Positions 36,322 through 44,995 of a stretch of 64,000 bases of DNA are shown in pieces (the stretch's first letter is position 1; the number at the start of each line of letters is the position of its first letter). The notes below the pieces were generated by a model. The model searched no databases. It was given only the letters and a program-made list of their open reading frames with translations, and was not told the origin of the DNA. The position numbers and the translations under genes were made by a program. Source of the stretch: CAZICM01 sp964537685. Its GTDB lineage: Bacteria; Myxococcota_A; Polyangia; Polyangiales; Polyangiaceae. The stretch spans positions 62,001-126,000 of the forward strand of contig CAZICM010000018.1 in the NCBI GenBank assembly GCA_964537685.1, written 5' to 3'.

Positions 36322-37470
36322 ATGCAGAACAGCGATGAAAGCCAGGAGGCCGTGACGGCTATCGACGTGTATGCGTCGGGGCATTTGGATCCGCCGTTTT
36401 CTCATTTGCTGATCTGGCCCGTGGTGTGGGTTTGGCTTGTGTGTGTGGGGCTTTGCCTGCTTGGCCGGAAGCGGCACCAGAAGCTCGCAAAAGCCGCGGA
36501 TGAAGCGGTGAATGCGCAGGATGATAAGCCGCTGTGGGCAGGGCAGCGTTATCTGTCAGGCGTTGTGGAATACGCGGCCGATGAACGGATGGCCGTGGAT
36601 GTGCGCGTTACACAGCGGGGCTCGGAGCATAAGACCAAGCACGGCTGGAAGCATAAATGGACGGAGATATCGCGCAGTACGGAGGCCCGGCCTTTTTATG
36701 TGAGACTCAATTCGAAGGAGCGGGTGCGGGTGGAGCCCGGCCATTCGGTGTTCTTGGTCGATGATCCGGATGGGATGGTGTGGGAGGATAAGTTTGGGCG
36801 GATGCGGGTTGCGCGTCTTAGTCCGGGCGAGCGGGTGGTGGTGGAAGGCACGCTTGCCAAGGGGCCCGATCCGGAGCAGCAAGAGCGGGGAGGATACCGG
36901 GGAGCCGAGCCGAGTTGGGTGATGCGTCCATTGCGCGATGGGAAGATGCATATTTCGGCGGAGCCGCTTGGGCATAGACATCGGCTGCGGGCGGAGATGT
37001 TTGCTTCCTCGGCGCGTATGATTGCCTTTGTGGGCCTGGTGCTTCACGCGGTGATGTCGACCTATTACACGAGGCTATTTGTGGGGGAGACGGTGATTGC
37101 CACGGTCAAAAGCAAGGATCACTACACCACCAAAGGCAGCAAGGGTCAGATCACGCATCATTATCGCGTCTTTGTGAACTTGCCCTCGCCCGGCGCAATC
37201 ACGCTGGACAGGGAACTCAATGAGCGGGGATGGAAAGCCGTCGACAAAGGATTTCCCATGTATTACCGGGATGTTACCGAATGGCGCTGGGCATCGATGC
37301 CTGGGCGGGGTGTCTCGTCGTCTTCGGCGCAGCTTATTTGCGTGGCAATTTTGGGGTTAATCGCTGTGGCGCTCTATGGTTCCGCGGCGGGCCATAAGAT
37401 GTGGTACGAGGGGCGTTTGGATGACAGCGGCCATGGAAAATTGCCCGATCCTCCAGTGATCAAAACTTGA
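36322..37470 (+). CDS. GIDE-like membrane protein
   Basis: 382 aa. One transmembrane segment near residues 28-47 (LLIWPVVWVWLVCVGLCLL), a second around 230-250 and a third around 338-358. Between them the sequence LSGVVEYA, WTEISRSTEARPFYVRL and SPGERVVVEGTL follows the GIDE (E3 ligase-like) domain pattern, here lacking any RING. The C-terminal soluble portion (TVKSKDHYTTKGSK) resembles DUF3592-type segments. Probably an inner-membrane protein. Function unknown; the GIDE call is by pattern. Confidence 0.7.
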   Translation: MQNSDESQEAVTAIDVYASGHLDPPFSHLLIWPVVWVWLVCVGLCLLGRKRHQKLAKAADEAVNAQDDKPLWAGQRYLSGVVEYAADERMAVDVRVTQRGSEHKTKHGWKHKWTEISRSTEARPFYVRLNSKERVRVEPGHSVFLVDDPDGMVWEDKFGRMRVARLSPGERVVVEGTLAKGPDPEQQERGGYRGAEPSWVMRPLRDGKMHISAEPLGHRHRLRAEMFASSARMIAFVGLVLHAVMSTYYTRLFVGETVIATVKSKDHYTTKGSKGQITHHYRVFVNLPSPGAITLDRELNERGWKAVDKGFPMYYRDVTEWRWASMPGRGVSSSSAQLICVAILGLIAVALYGSAAGHKMWYEGRLDDSGHGKLPDPPVIKT

Positions 37471-37502
37471 CTTGATCGAAAACATCGTGGTACGAGCGGC
37501 GG

Positions 37503-38408
37503 GTGAAGACCATTCGTTATCTGCTTGCACTCGGCACCTCCATGGCTTGGCTGTCCATGGGCTGTAAATCCAACGACAATGCCGAACCGCCTAAAACGGC
37601 GACGATTCAAAGCGCAGCGCCAACGGCACAAGGCTCGATTGCACAAGCCCCCAAAGCAGAAACCAGCACAACCGGGCAGGTCTCGGCACCTTCGAATAGC
37701 CGGCCTTTATATTACGAAGTGCCTATTTCGGATGAAGATCTAAAAGATCGGACGCTGCGGGAATTCTCGCTGTTGAGAAATACGATTTATGCGCGGGCGG
37801 GCAATAAATTCCGGCGCCCGTGGCTCCACGAATATTTTAGCGCGCAGCCCTGGTACAAGCCTTTGGAGACGATGGATGAGAGTAAGATCAGTCCGCTCGA
37901 TCGGGCCAATGCGCGAAAAATTGCGGATGCGGATGCGGCCTTGGATCAAGACGAGCTCAAGCGAAGGCGGGATGCGTTGCTGACAAGGAAAAAGGAAGGC
38001 AAGGCCGTGCCCGAGGATGCGGTGGAACTCTCGCTGTTGTCTCAGCGCCTAGGAATGTGGCTGGGAGATTCAGATACGGCGAAAGAAGGACCTTCGCCTT
38101 TAGAAGACCCGAAACGGCTCGACCAATTGCTGAAAGTGGAAGAATTGTCGACGCTTTCGCGCCGGGATTTGCGTATTCTTCGAAATATGATCTACGCCAG
38201 GCATGGGATGTTGTTTCAGTCTGCTGTGGTGAGGGATTATTTTAAGGCGGCGACATGGTACAAGCCCAATACCGGGTATCATCATGGAATGTTAAACTCC
38301 ATCGACAACAAGAACATCAAACTGATCCGCAGTGTCGAGGATTCGCTGGGAGGGCCGCTTCACGAGAATCCGGACTACGGTAAGGACGGCTGGTTTGTCG
38401 CGGCTTGA
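37503..38408 (+). CDS. Lipoprotein with two YARHG domains
   Basis: 301 aa; start is GTG 37503, since no ATG precedes the signal peptide (lipobox LSMGC). Thr/Pro/Ala-rich linker to about 65. First YARHG-type unit: EFSLLRNTIYARAGNKFRRP followed by EYFSAQPWYKP (about 85-120); second: DLRILRNMIYARHGMLFQS followed by DYFKAATWYKP (about 218-255). YARHG is a small extracellular domain with a conserved YARHG and WY motif, of unknown ligand. Ends with KDGWFVAA. The first unit reads YARAG, a divergent copy. Confidence 0.88.
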   Translation: MKTIRYLLALGTSMAWLSMGCKSNDNAEPPKTATIQSAAPTAQGSIAQAPKAETSTTGQVSAPSNSRPLYYEVPISDEDLKDRTLREFSLLRNTIYARAGNKFRRPWLHEYFSAQPWYKPLETMDESKISPLDRANARKIADADAALDQDELKRRRDALLTRKKEGKAVPEDAVELSLLSQRLGMWLGDSDTAKEGPSPLEDPKRLDQLLKVEELSTLSRRDLRILRNMIYARHGMLFQSAVVRDYFKAATWYKPNTGYHHGMLNSIDNKNIKLIRSVEDSLGGPLHENPDYGKDGWFVAA

Positions 38409-38420
38409 TAAGCCCGAGCG

Positions 38421-38453
38421 TGCCCAGGTTGGGCATTCAATTCATTAATTTTT
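38421..38453 (+). terminator. Probable rho-independent terminator
   Basis: TGCCCA at 38421-38426 pairs with TGGGCA at 38430-38435 (loop GGT), followed by an A/T-rich run with TTTTT at 38449-38453. The stem is short. It lies directly after the YARHG gene stop and before the convergent CapA-like gene. Confidence 0.5.
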
Positions 38454-38454
38454 A

Positions 38455-39429
38455 TCAAAAAACACCGGTTTCCACGCCTCGAAAGACTTCTTTCCGGATG
38501 GGCGAAGAGCCCAGCGCATCGAAGAGCCCAAAGATAAGGGCTGGATTGTGAGCCGGCGCCGCAGGACGCCCTAGGAGTCCAGCGTCCAGGGGAATAATGC
38601 GCGCAGAGATAGCATCGCCTTCCAAGCGAATGTGGAGGATGGCTCCATCGATTTCATCGGTGCAGGGACAATCAAAGAGCAAATTGCCCAACCCCCAAGC
38701 GATAACGGCATTGCCCCTTCGTTCGATGGGGCCCAATGCGTGGCTTCCATGCGCGGCAATCACACGGGCTCCCGCTTCAAGGGCAATGTCCACGGCGGCG
38801 CGAAGCTCGGGCCGGGGCAGATAGGAAGGCGAGCCCGTTACATGAAAGGTCGTAATTAAAATATCTCCTTGTTCCTTGGCTTGGGCCAGATCTTGGGTAA
38901 GATCGTTGACGGTGCCGGGGGAAAGATCGAAGGCCGCCACGACGAATTTCTTTGCTCCGGCGAAGAACACAGCAGGGCCCGCAGGTTCGCCCGCGGGAAG
39001 GATTCCAGCGGAATAAAGAGCCTTTACGGTATCTTCGCGGCCTTGTTGTCCGAGATCGCCCGCGTGGTTATTGGCGATGCCCATCACGCGGATACCCTGT
39101 TTTCGAAGGGCGGCGAGGGCACGGGGATTGTTTCGCAATTGAAGGGGAAGATCGGAGGGATCGGCCGGAGGTTCGTAAATAGCGTTGTCTTCGCCTGGGG
39201 GCGCGGGCTGTAGAGAGGTGGCCACGGGTCCCTCTAAATTGACGATGCCGATATCGTCTTTGAGAATGTTTGAAAGAGGCGCCAAGCCCTTTCCGTCACC
39301 CTGCCCAATATGCACATCACCGCCCAGCCATAGCTCGGCGCCCGGCGCTGGATGTTCGCTGGAGGCACGCGAACATGCGGGCACCAACACAAGAGGCGCG
39401 CAGAGCCAAAGGCGGGCAAACCAGGGCAT
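38455..39429 (-). CDS. CapA-like poly-gamma-glutamate/capsule-type metallophosphoesterase-fold lipoprotein
   Basis: 324 aa from ATG 39429; the signal peptide (MPWFARLWLCAPLVLVPAC) defines the start though the frame stays open far upstream. CapA family motifs: LGGDVHIG, VNLEGPV, ANNHAGDLGQQG and IAAHGSHALG. These are metal-ligand positions of the calcineurin-like fold. CapA proteins act in poly-gamma-glutamate synthesis/anchoring, but solitary myxobacterial lipoproteins of this family are uncharacterised, and no capBC genes are nearby. Anchored in the envelope. Confidence 0.87.
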   Translation of the reverse strand: MPWFARLWLCAPLVLVPACSRASSEHPAPGAELWLGGDVHIGQGDGKGLAPLSNILKDDIGIVNLEGPVATSLQPAPPGEDNAIYEPPADPSDLPLQLRNNPRALAALRKQGIRVMGIANNHAGDLGQQGREDTVKALYSAGILPAGEPAGPAVFFAGAKKFVVAAFDLSPGTVNDLTQDLAQAKEQGDILITTFHVTGSPSYLPRPELRAAVDIALEAGARVIAAHGSHALGPIERRGNAVIAWGLGNLLFDCPCTDEIDGAILHIRLEGDAISARIIPLDAGLLGRPAAPAHNPALIFGLFDALGSSPIRKEVFRGVETGVF

Positions 39430-39510
39430 GAGCGGGCCTATACCATAGGGAGCGGCCCGCAGCAAAGGTCTTGACAAAGCAAAGCTCACTATGCGATGCG
39501 GGTTGGGCTT

Positions 39511-40035
39511 ATGCCGATCTTCCTCACCCATGCCCGCCGTTTTTGGATTCGCCGTTTTTGTCTTTGGATGAGCTGGAGCGCATTGGTTCTGGCGGGAAAT
39601 GCCCGGGCGGATGCGGTTGGTCCAGAGGATGCTCCGTGCCGAACGAAGAACGAAGGGGAGATGTGTTTCTTTGAAGAGGATTTCCCCGGCGTTTGCGAAA
39701 CGGTCGAGCTTGGGGAAGGCCGGGCGAGGCGGCGTTGCATTCCGGCGGGGAAGCCTCTGACGGAAAGGCAGCGGGCCTGCGTGGGGGTGAGTGAAGGAAA
39801 TGAGTGCACGCTTCCCTCGGGAGCCTCGGGGGTATGTAAGCCTGGAGAGAAGAGGCGGGTGGAGGATGCGGGTCCGCCCTGGAACGGCGTGGCGGAGCAT
39901 GTATTTTTGGAATGCAGGCGAAGCGAGGAAGCAACGAAAACGCCTTGGACTGTGTGGGCGGTAAGCGGGGGCGCTCTTCTATTGGGAATTGTGTTTATCG
40001 CTTTTTTAAGGCGAAAGACGCGGACGGATTATTGA
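39511..40035 (+). CDS. Secreted Cys-containing protein with C-terminal membrane anchor
   Basis: 174 aa from ATG 39511 (ATGs at 39491/39496 give longer forms). Signal peptide with Ala-rich cleavage (GNARADA). Middle has eight Cys (CRTKNEGEMCFF, CETVELGEG, CVGVSEGNECTL). C-terminal hydrophobic segment WTVWAVSGGALLLGIVFIAFL followed by RRKTR. This resembles a MYXO-CTERM-type tail in layout but lacks the Cys motif before it. Probably anchored by its C-terminus. Overlaps the convergent DUF1295 gene by 7 bp. Confidence 0.75.
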   Translation: MPIFLTHARRFWIRRFCLWMSWSALVLAGNARADAVGPEDAPCRTKNEGEMCFFEEDFPGVCETVELGEGRARRRCIPAGKPLTERQRACVGVSEGNECTLPSGASGVCKPGEKRRVEDAGPPWNGVAEHVFLECRRSEEATKTPWTVWAVSGGALLLGIVFIAFLRRKTRTDY

Positions 40036-40805
40036 TGCCCCGCTTCGGGAAGCTTTTTTGGAAACCAGGGGATAAAGGCGCTGGTTGTGCGTATATAGCG
40101 ATCATAGCCGGGCCTGCGGGTGCCGATGGTTTTCTCCAGCAGGGCGACGCCGGATACCCGCAATAGCAACAGGGTCATCAGAACAGGCGCGTATAGCGTC
40201 CAATAGCATTCGGCGGCAATGGCAAAAAGGCCGAGTCCCCACCATAACAAAGCTTCACCAAAATAATTAGGATGCCGGGTATAGCGCCATAAGCCTCGAT
40301 CCATCACGAGTCCCTGGTTTTCCGGCCGGCGGATGAAGCGTGAAAGCTGGTAGTCTCCAATGGATTCAAAGAGAAATCCCGCAAGAAATACAGCAGAAGC
40401 GGCGATATCGATACATCCCCACGAAGCCGGGCTCTGTATCGATTGAACCAGCGCCGTGGAGAGCAGCGCGATAAGAACCCCCTGAAGCAAAAATACCGTA
40501 AATAGGCTGACCCAAACGAAGCGCGGCCCCCAAGATGCCCTCATTGCGGCATAACGCCGATCTTCGCCTTTACCGTGGTTCCGGCTCCACAGATAGATAC
40601 TTAAACGGGCGCCCCATAGCGAGATAAGTCCAGCCATAACCTGGGCGCGCAGGCTTTGGACAGGTGCTTCATACAGCGCCGACCAAGCCATAATCACAAA
40701 ACCCATTCCCCAGAAGATATCGATAATGCTCGCGTCTTTCTTGCGGACAGACAGAAGCCATAGCAGAAAAAGGCAGACAAATACGGCGATCGAGCCATAG
40801 ATCAT
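40029..40805 (-). CDS. DUF1295 / steroid-5-alpha-reductase-like membrane protein
   Basis: 258 aa, about six hydrophobic segments. The DUF1295 signature is clear: DIFWGMGFVIMAW early, LFESIGDYQLSRF, and RYTRHPNYFGEALLWWGLGLF near the end, the HPNY motif shared with isoprenylcysteine methyltransferases and 5-alpha reductases. Length typical. Integral membrane oxidoreductase/methyltransferase-like protein. Its substrate in bacteria is unknown. No flanking partner. Preceding ribosome site weak. Confidence 0.88.
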   Translation of the reverse strand: MIYGSIAVFVCLFLLWLLSVRKKDASIIDIFWGMGFVIMAWSALYEAPVQSLRAQVMAGLISLWGARLSIYLWSRNHGKGEDRRYAAMRASWGPRFVWVSLFTVFLLQGVLIALLSTALVQSIQSPASWGCIDIAASAVFLAGFLFESIGDYQLSRFIRRPENQGLVMDRGLWRYTRHPNYFGEALLWWGLGLFAIAAECYWTLYAPVLMTLLLLRVSGVALLEKTIGTRRPGYDRYIRTTSAFIPWFPKKLPEAGHQ

Positions 40806-40886
40806 GGGGAACTCTCAGCGGGAATTGGAGGGGAAAGGCGGCGCTCCAGCGAGCAAGCCAAAGAATAGGTGCATCCCTGCCCTATT

Positions 40887-41816
40887 TCAATAGGGAATCA
40901 CAATTCGGCCCGGGGCTTTGCTGTACATCCCACCCCCTTCGTCGGTGTGGCAGGCATTGCAGTCGCCCGAGCTTTGTTTCTCTACCATCGGCCGTTCGCC
41001 TTTGCTGCTAATTACCGTGGCCGAGTAGGGATACTCAAAGGGTACTTCAGGCAAGAGAAGGAAGTTGCCGCTCGCATTCACGGGCAAATCATACACACGC
41101 ATCTGATTGTCCGTTACGCGGACGATGAGGTCGGGTGTGGCCGAGCCATCTACACCAAAACAATTGTTCGGTTCATGACCCGTGGGATAGACCGTGCCAG
41201 CCACCCAGAAGATAGGAGGTACATCCGGGGGCATCTGCTGAGCATGGCATGTTTGACACGCCTGGCCCGGATACATCTGAAGCCTCATAAGATCGGACAC
41301 ATCCTCGCCAAAGGTCCAGGTCTTCCCGCTGGTGCAGATACTCGCACCTCCAAAAGGATCCATCCCTGCCGTTCCACAGGAATCCTTGGGCATTCCAGCC
41401 GCAACCCACGCTTCCAAAACGGCGATTTCATCCGCGGTGGCTCCGCCGCCTGGAGGCATGGGAGCCATTGTGGATTTCATTCGCTCAATGCTGAGTTGAA
41501 TGGCCGTCTTGGCGGGGTCGCTTTTGGCCGGCGCGGTCAGGGCATCGTAGGATGTGAGGGACATGGGTGAACCTGCCGTCGGTTTATTTCCATGGCAGGT
41601 AAAGCACTTGTTTTGTAGGGCGCCAATGACATCACAGGGCAAACCTTCGCCGACCGGAGATCCAGACGAGCTGTTTTGGTTGCCGCCCGAGCTATCTCCG
41701 TCCGTCGTGGCATCGCCTCCACAAGCGCCGAAAAAAGCGCCGAAAAAAGAGCCAATAAGTAGCGCGCCGATGGGAAATGCAGCGCGCATGCCTGAAGTTG
41801 GGAATATGTGATTCAT
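40887..41816 (-). CDS. Triheme-type c cytochrome lipoprotein
   Basis: 309 aa from ATG 41816. Signal peptide with lipobox FGAC, then a Ser/Gly/Asp linker. Three CxxCH motifs: CFTCH (about residue 73), CQTCH (about 190) and CNACH (about 290). The intermediate VLEAWVAAGMPKDSC pattern resembles planctomycete-type cytochrome c modules with a Met ligand region MAPMPPGGG. Strand-rich segment between second and third motif. Probably a surface or periplasmic electron-transfer lipoprotein. Monocistronic by spacing. Confidence 0.85.
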   Translation of the reverse strand: MNHIFPTSGMRAAFPIGALLIGSFFGAFFGACGGDATTDGDSSGGNQNSSSGSPVGEGLPCDVIGALQNKCFTCHGNKPTAGSPMSLTSYDALTAPAKSDPAKTAIQLSIERMKSTMAPMPPGGGATADEIAVLEAWVAAGMPKDSCGTAGMDPFGGASICTSGKTWTFGEDVSDLMRLQMYPGQACQTCHAQQMPPDVPPIFWVAGTVYPTGHEPNNCFGVDGSATPDLIVRVTDNQMRVYDLPVNASGNFLLLPEVPFEYPYSATVISSKGERPMVEKQSSGDCNACHTDEGGGMYSKAPGRIVIPY

Positions 41817-41924
41817 TTCACCAATATAAGACATGGTTGGCCGCTTGTCCTCAAAGGTATATCAACGACCTCAAGACTGGAAAGGCCGGTGGTTTCAATA
41901 TCTGCGGTAGAGGCGGGATGGTTT

Positions 41925-42443
41925 CTAGTTGAAGTCTATAAAGGCGACAGGCTTATCGGAAGCGTTGGCAATACATTCATTGAGCGCTTGCTCCGCATTA
42001 TCACATAAATCTTCGCCCTGACAATCGAAGTCATCTTGACAAGGGTCGTTATTTCCTGCGCAGACCTTCTCCGAGCAATTGCCATTCACACACGACGCAT
42101 TAAAGCCATTGCAGTCGTTATCGGTCATGCACATTTGACCGGTCTGCTGAAACTCCGAACAACTGCCTTTCGAACGCGTCGAGAACTGGGCTTCTTTCTC
42201 GTCGCACACGCCTTTTTCTTCAATGCAAATCGCCCATGCATCATAGGCCGCATCGCATTCATACACCTCGGCCTGATCCTGCCGGAGCTGCGCTGAAATG
42301 CACAGTCCTTCCTCGGTGTAGTCGTTGCAATGCTCGCATTCGCATTCCAGCGCGCAAAGGTTTTCCGCGGTCGACGCACAGGAGACCGCCGCCAAGCCAA
42401 TCGCCAACGCGCCGAGAGTTTTTAAGACACGAACCACACGCAT
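41925..42443 (-). CDS. Cys-rich lipoprotein, tandem paralogue 1
   Basis: 172 aa from ATG 42443 with AGGAGG seven bases upstream. Lipobox AVSC. The mature part holds about 20 Cys: CALECECEHCND, CDAAYDAWAICIEEKGVC, MCMTDNDCNGFNASCVNGNC, CQDDFDCQGEDLC. The pattern D-AYDAW--CIEE--VC, then MCMT-NDC, is repeated in the neighbouring gene at 42467-42895 and both end with an Ala/Glu-rich helix closing on C-I or C-M, so these are tandem paralogues. Function unknown. Disulfide-rich envelope protein. Confidence 0.8.
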   Translation of the reverse strand: MRVVRVLKTLGALAIGLAAVSCASTAENLCALECECEHCNDYTEEGLCISAQLRQDQAEVYECDAAYDAWAICIEEKGVCDEKEAQFSTRSKGSCSEFQQTGQMCMTDNDCNGFNASCVNGNCSEKVCAGNNDPCQDDFDCQGEDLCDNAEQALNECIANASDKPVAFIDFN

Positions 42444-42466
42444 GACGCACCTCCTACACGCACCAT

Positions 42467-42895
42467 TTACATGCAACGATTGAAAGCATTTTGCTCGACT
42501 TCACAGGGTCCGTCCGAACCATTTTGAGGACTGGGCAGGCCATAGAAGCTTCGCTTGCACACGCCGCCCGCGCATGTGTACGACTCGTCCGGATCGGCAC
42601 CGGGACAATCGTTGACGGTCATGCATTGACCGCCTGAGTCCTCGGTTCTGCAATCGGCGTTTTCCTCGAAGCAGATGAAATACGCATCGAATTCATCGCC
42701 GCAGCCGATGGAGTCCGCGAAATCGGCGAGCGCGTCGAATCCGAGTCCACAAGCTTCAAGGTCTTTGTCATTGCCGCCGATGCATGCCTGACTGCTTTCG
42801 CACATGGCATCTCCATCCGGACCGCAATGGCAAAGAGCTAGACTTGCCAGAAGCACAGCCAGAAAGCGCAATGAAAATGTTTGCGTTGTGTTCAT
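42467..42895 (-). CDS. Cys-rich lipoprotein, tandem paralogue 2
   Basis: 142 aa from ATG 42895. Lipobox-like LCHC (alternative Cys two residues earlier). Matches paralogue 1: CGDEFDAYFICFEENADC, QCMTVNDCPGADPD, CAGGVCKRSF, ending EQNAFNRCM. It is shorter because it lacks the N-terminal Cys block (CECEHC) of its neighbour. Gap to the next gene start is 23 bp, so the pair is co-transcribed. Shares its upstream region with the divergent Cys/Gly lipoprotein at 43001. Confidence 0.8.
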   Translation of the reverse strand: MNTTQTFSLRFLAVLLASLALCHCGPDGDAMCESSQACIGGNDKDLEACGLGFDALADFADSIGCGDEFDAYFICFEENADCRTEDSGGQCMTVNDCPGADPDESYTCAGGVCKRSFYGLPSPQNGSDGPCEVEQNAFNRCM

Positions 42896-43000
42896 AAGCC
42901 TTGGCACGATACCGCATGCCGCGCCGGATTGAAACGGTATCGTTGTGTCCGGCCAAAAAATTTGTTTATGTTCGGTGTTTGGGAAAATGAGGTGATGGTT

Positions 43001-43399
43001 ATGAGACGTTTACACTTGAGCTTGGCCATTCTATTGACGGTGTGTTCAGCCTGGGTTTTTGGCTGTATTGGCAACAGCGACTCGTCCTGTGCCGCCGGCG
43101 AGGATTGTGATTGCGGCGGGATCGGGAATTGCTCGCTCGCCTGCGAAGGAGCTGGATGCGCATTCTTATGTGAGGGCACTGGAAATTGTAATCTCTCCTG
43201 TCCAAGCGGGGGATGCACGGCCACGGCCAAGGGACAAGGAAATACAATTCTAGACTGTCCCGGGAACGGATGTTCAATGACCTGTGAAAACACGGGAACT
43301 TGTCAAATTACGGGGTGCACCCGCGACTGCCATCTCACTTGTGCTGGGGCAAGCACATGCACACAATCCTGTACAGACCCAAGCTGTACAACCAACTAG
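43001..43399 (+). CDS. Cys/Gly-rich lipoprotein with short repeats
   Basis: 132 aa from ATG 43001 after GAGGTGAT. Lipobox VFGC. The mature part repeats a roughly 8-10 residue unit with C-x3-C/G (GNCSLACEGAGCAFLCEGTG, GNCNLSCPSGGC, GNGCSMTCENTG), about ten units and 20 Cys, a stacked-loop style reminiscent of right-handed beta-solenoid or antifreeze-like Cys repeats. Function unknown. Divergent from the two Cys-rich paralogues, suggesting a local cluster of disulfide-rich lipoproteins. Confidence 0.8.
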   Translation: MRRLHLSLAILLTVCSAWVFGCIGNSDSSCAAGEDCDCGGIGNCSLACEGAGCAFLCEGTGNCNLSCPSGGCTATAKGQGNTILDCPGNGCSMTCENTGTCQITGCTRDCHLTCAGASTCTQSCTDPSCTTN

Positions 43400-44442
43400 A
43401 GCTTGCCCCTGGACAGTTCGACAAATTCATCGACATCCCGCCAAAGCTGATATAACCAATTCGCCCGTTCTTCTTCGCCCGCGGGAATTTGCGACGCTGA
43501 AATCCGCGTCATGCGCACGGACAGCACGGCTCCGCAAAAGGCGCCTCCAATCAGATCGTCAAATCGCCGCACTTTGTCGAAGCCGGTATGCGAAAGCACG
43601 ACAACATCCGCTCCTTCGGCCGTTTTGAGCAGGCTGAGCGGGCCTCCTAGACGCGGGGGTAAGACATGGCGAAACCCTTCTGAGCGGCTTAATCCGCGCG
43701 CTCGATCTTTTTCTTGAATACGAGCCAGCCGATCTGGAGAAAAACGAGTTCCCTCGGGAAAGATAAGCACGCCTTCGCGGGGGCCCAAATTCGAGGCCAG
43801 GCTTTGAACCATAGCGATCTGCCGCTCTGTCTCGGCGCCGTCTCTCGCCACGAAAGCGTTGGAAATACGCTGGCCTACCACATCCAAGCATGGATCCCAT
43901 AGAAGCTCTCGCTTAAGCACATAGCGGAGCCGAATATGCCATCGGTTCGCAATAAAAATCGCGGGAAGCAGCGTATCTGCAACGCTGACATGGCGGACAA
44001 ATACAATCATTGGCCCATTTTGACCATGTTCAAGCCCCTCGGCGTCGACGCGAAGCGAATAGATGCGGCGTCCCACATCGAACAGGGTTTGAGTCCAACG
44101 GGCTTGAAGCGTATAATTGAGCGAAATAAACCGGTCTTTTCCAAGAATGGGAGAAAGAATCCAAAGGATAAAGGCCGCTATCAGCGCGATGGCTTCGCTG
44201 ACGAGATAGACCAAAAGCATCGCAAAGAAGCGCAGGCGTCCAAAGCTTCTGGAACGGGAGAACAGGTCTATCAGGCTCAATATTACAAACAGCACAGGAG
44301 AAAGAACGAGTACAAGACCCAAAGCCAGATAAATACCCGTGATCGTACAACAGCGGCGAGACCAGCGGGAAAACCAGCCCTCTCGGGGGATAGGAGGCGA
44401 TGGGATCTTAGGAGGCGTGCTGGTACTTGTCGATAAAATCAT
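43396..44442 (-). CDS. Lysophospholipid/1-acylglycerol-phosphate acyltransferase-like membrane protein
   Basis: 348 aa from ATG 44442 (ATG 44454 possible). Two hydrophobic segments around residues 30-60 and 70-95 precede the LPLAT domain. Acyltransferase motifs: HVSVAD (H-x4-D catalytic dyad), FIANRWHIRLRYVLKREL, and EGTRFS (phosphate/acceptor binding, FPEGTRFS). This is the plsC/AGPAT superfamily, with the larger N-terminal membrane part typical of the subset with an ANPAT-like loop. Acceptor unknown. Overlaps the end of the STAS-like gene by 35 bp and the convergent Cys/Gly gene by 4 bp. Confidence 0.82.
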   Translation of the reverse strand: MILSTSTSTPPKIPSPPIPREGWFSRWSRRCCTITGIYLALGLVLVLSPVLFVILSLIDLFSRSRSFGRLRFFAMLLVYLVSEAIALIAAFILWILSPILGKDRFISLNYTLQARWTQTLFDVGRRIYSLRVDAEGLEHGQNGPMIVFVRHVSVADTLLPAIFIANRWHIRLRYVLKRELLWDPCLDVVGQRISNAFVARDGAETERQIAMVQSLASNLGPREGVLIFPEGTRFSPDRLARIQEKDRARGLSRSEGFRHVLPPRLGGPLSLLKTAEGADVVVLSHTGFDKVRRFDDLIGGAFCGAVLSVRMTRISASQIPAGEEERANWLYQLWRDVDEFVELSRGKL

Positions 44443-44863
44443 GGCAAAAGGCATAAGCCTCATCGAAGGAGGGAAACATGGGCGTGCTAATCTTACCTGT
44501 CTTTGCCTCATCGAGCATTTGGCGGAGCGATAGCCTGGCAACAGCGCTCTTGGAATCGAGCGCCGCTTCAATTCTCAGTCCGTGTTTAGAGGCATTTGCA
44601 TACCAATTTTCGTGCAACCACTGAAGCACATCGGGCGTCACCACTTTTAAGTCTGAATGGTCGGAAATGATGGCGACAATTGCACGCTCCCGAATAAAAT
44701 CGATGGACCGCCACATATCATCGATAAATGCCTGATTGGACAGCTCAAAGAACCCTCGCCACACGCCGACAGCAAGGTGGCGCTGGTATTTGGAACAATC
44801 AAAGAGAACTGCGTGAGCGCCTTCGTAAAGCTTATCAAAGCGCTCGTAACTGATATCATACAT
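44408..44863 (-). CDS. SpoIIAA/STAS-like single-domain protein
   Basis: 151 aa from ATG 44863. Alternating strand-helix pattern: a strand with HAVLFDCSK, helix FIDDMWRSIDFIRE, strand IVAIISDHSDLKVV, helix-rich middle, then RLSLRQMLDEAKTG and a final helix FDEAYAFCHDFIDKYQ. This agrees with SpoIIAA-like (CRAL-TRIO/STAS-type) proteins found near other genes in Bacteroidota and Myxococcota. No signal peptide. A consensus-like promoter lies close upstream, leaving almost no leader. Family call by secondary-structure pattern. Confidence 0.6.
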   Translation of the reverse strand: MYDISYERFDKLYEGAHAVLFDCSKYQRHLAVGVWRGFFELSNQAFIDDMWRSIDFIRERAIVAIISDHSDLKVVTPDVLQWLHENWYANASKHGLRIEAALDSKSAVARLSLRQMLDEAKTGKISTPMFPSFDEAYAFCHDFIDKYQHAS

Positions 44864-44872
44864 AGCGAATAG

Positions 44873-44899
44873 ATTATAGGGTTTCGTGAAAGGAGTCAA
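44873..44899 (-). promoter_or_regulatory. Sigma-70-like promoter with near-consensus boxes
   Basis: On the minus strand: TTGACT at 44899-44894, then 15 bp, then a perfect TATAAT at 44878-44873. The ATG at 44863 begins 9 bp after TATAAT, so the mRNA would be leaderless or almost so; no Shine-Dalgarno precedes the ATG. Spacing is shorter than the usual 17 bp. Confidence 0.5.
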
Positions 44900-44995
44900 G
44901 GCCCGCAGACATGATGTTATTGTATCGGCAAGCTACAAACAGGGAATTTTTTGTGGAACTCATCCTGGAGTTCTGGTGTCCAGGGTGCAGCGACA

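Noticed and set aside
38455..39900. Long form of the CapA-like protein (481 codons)
   Set aside because: The first about 157 codons are Pro/Arg-rich and precede a clear signal peptide starting at ATG 39429; they also overlap the divergent gene at 39511.
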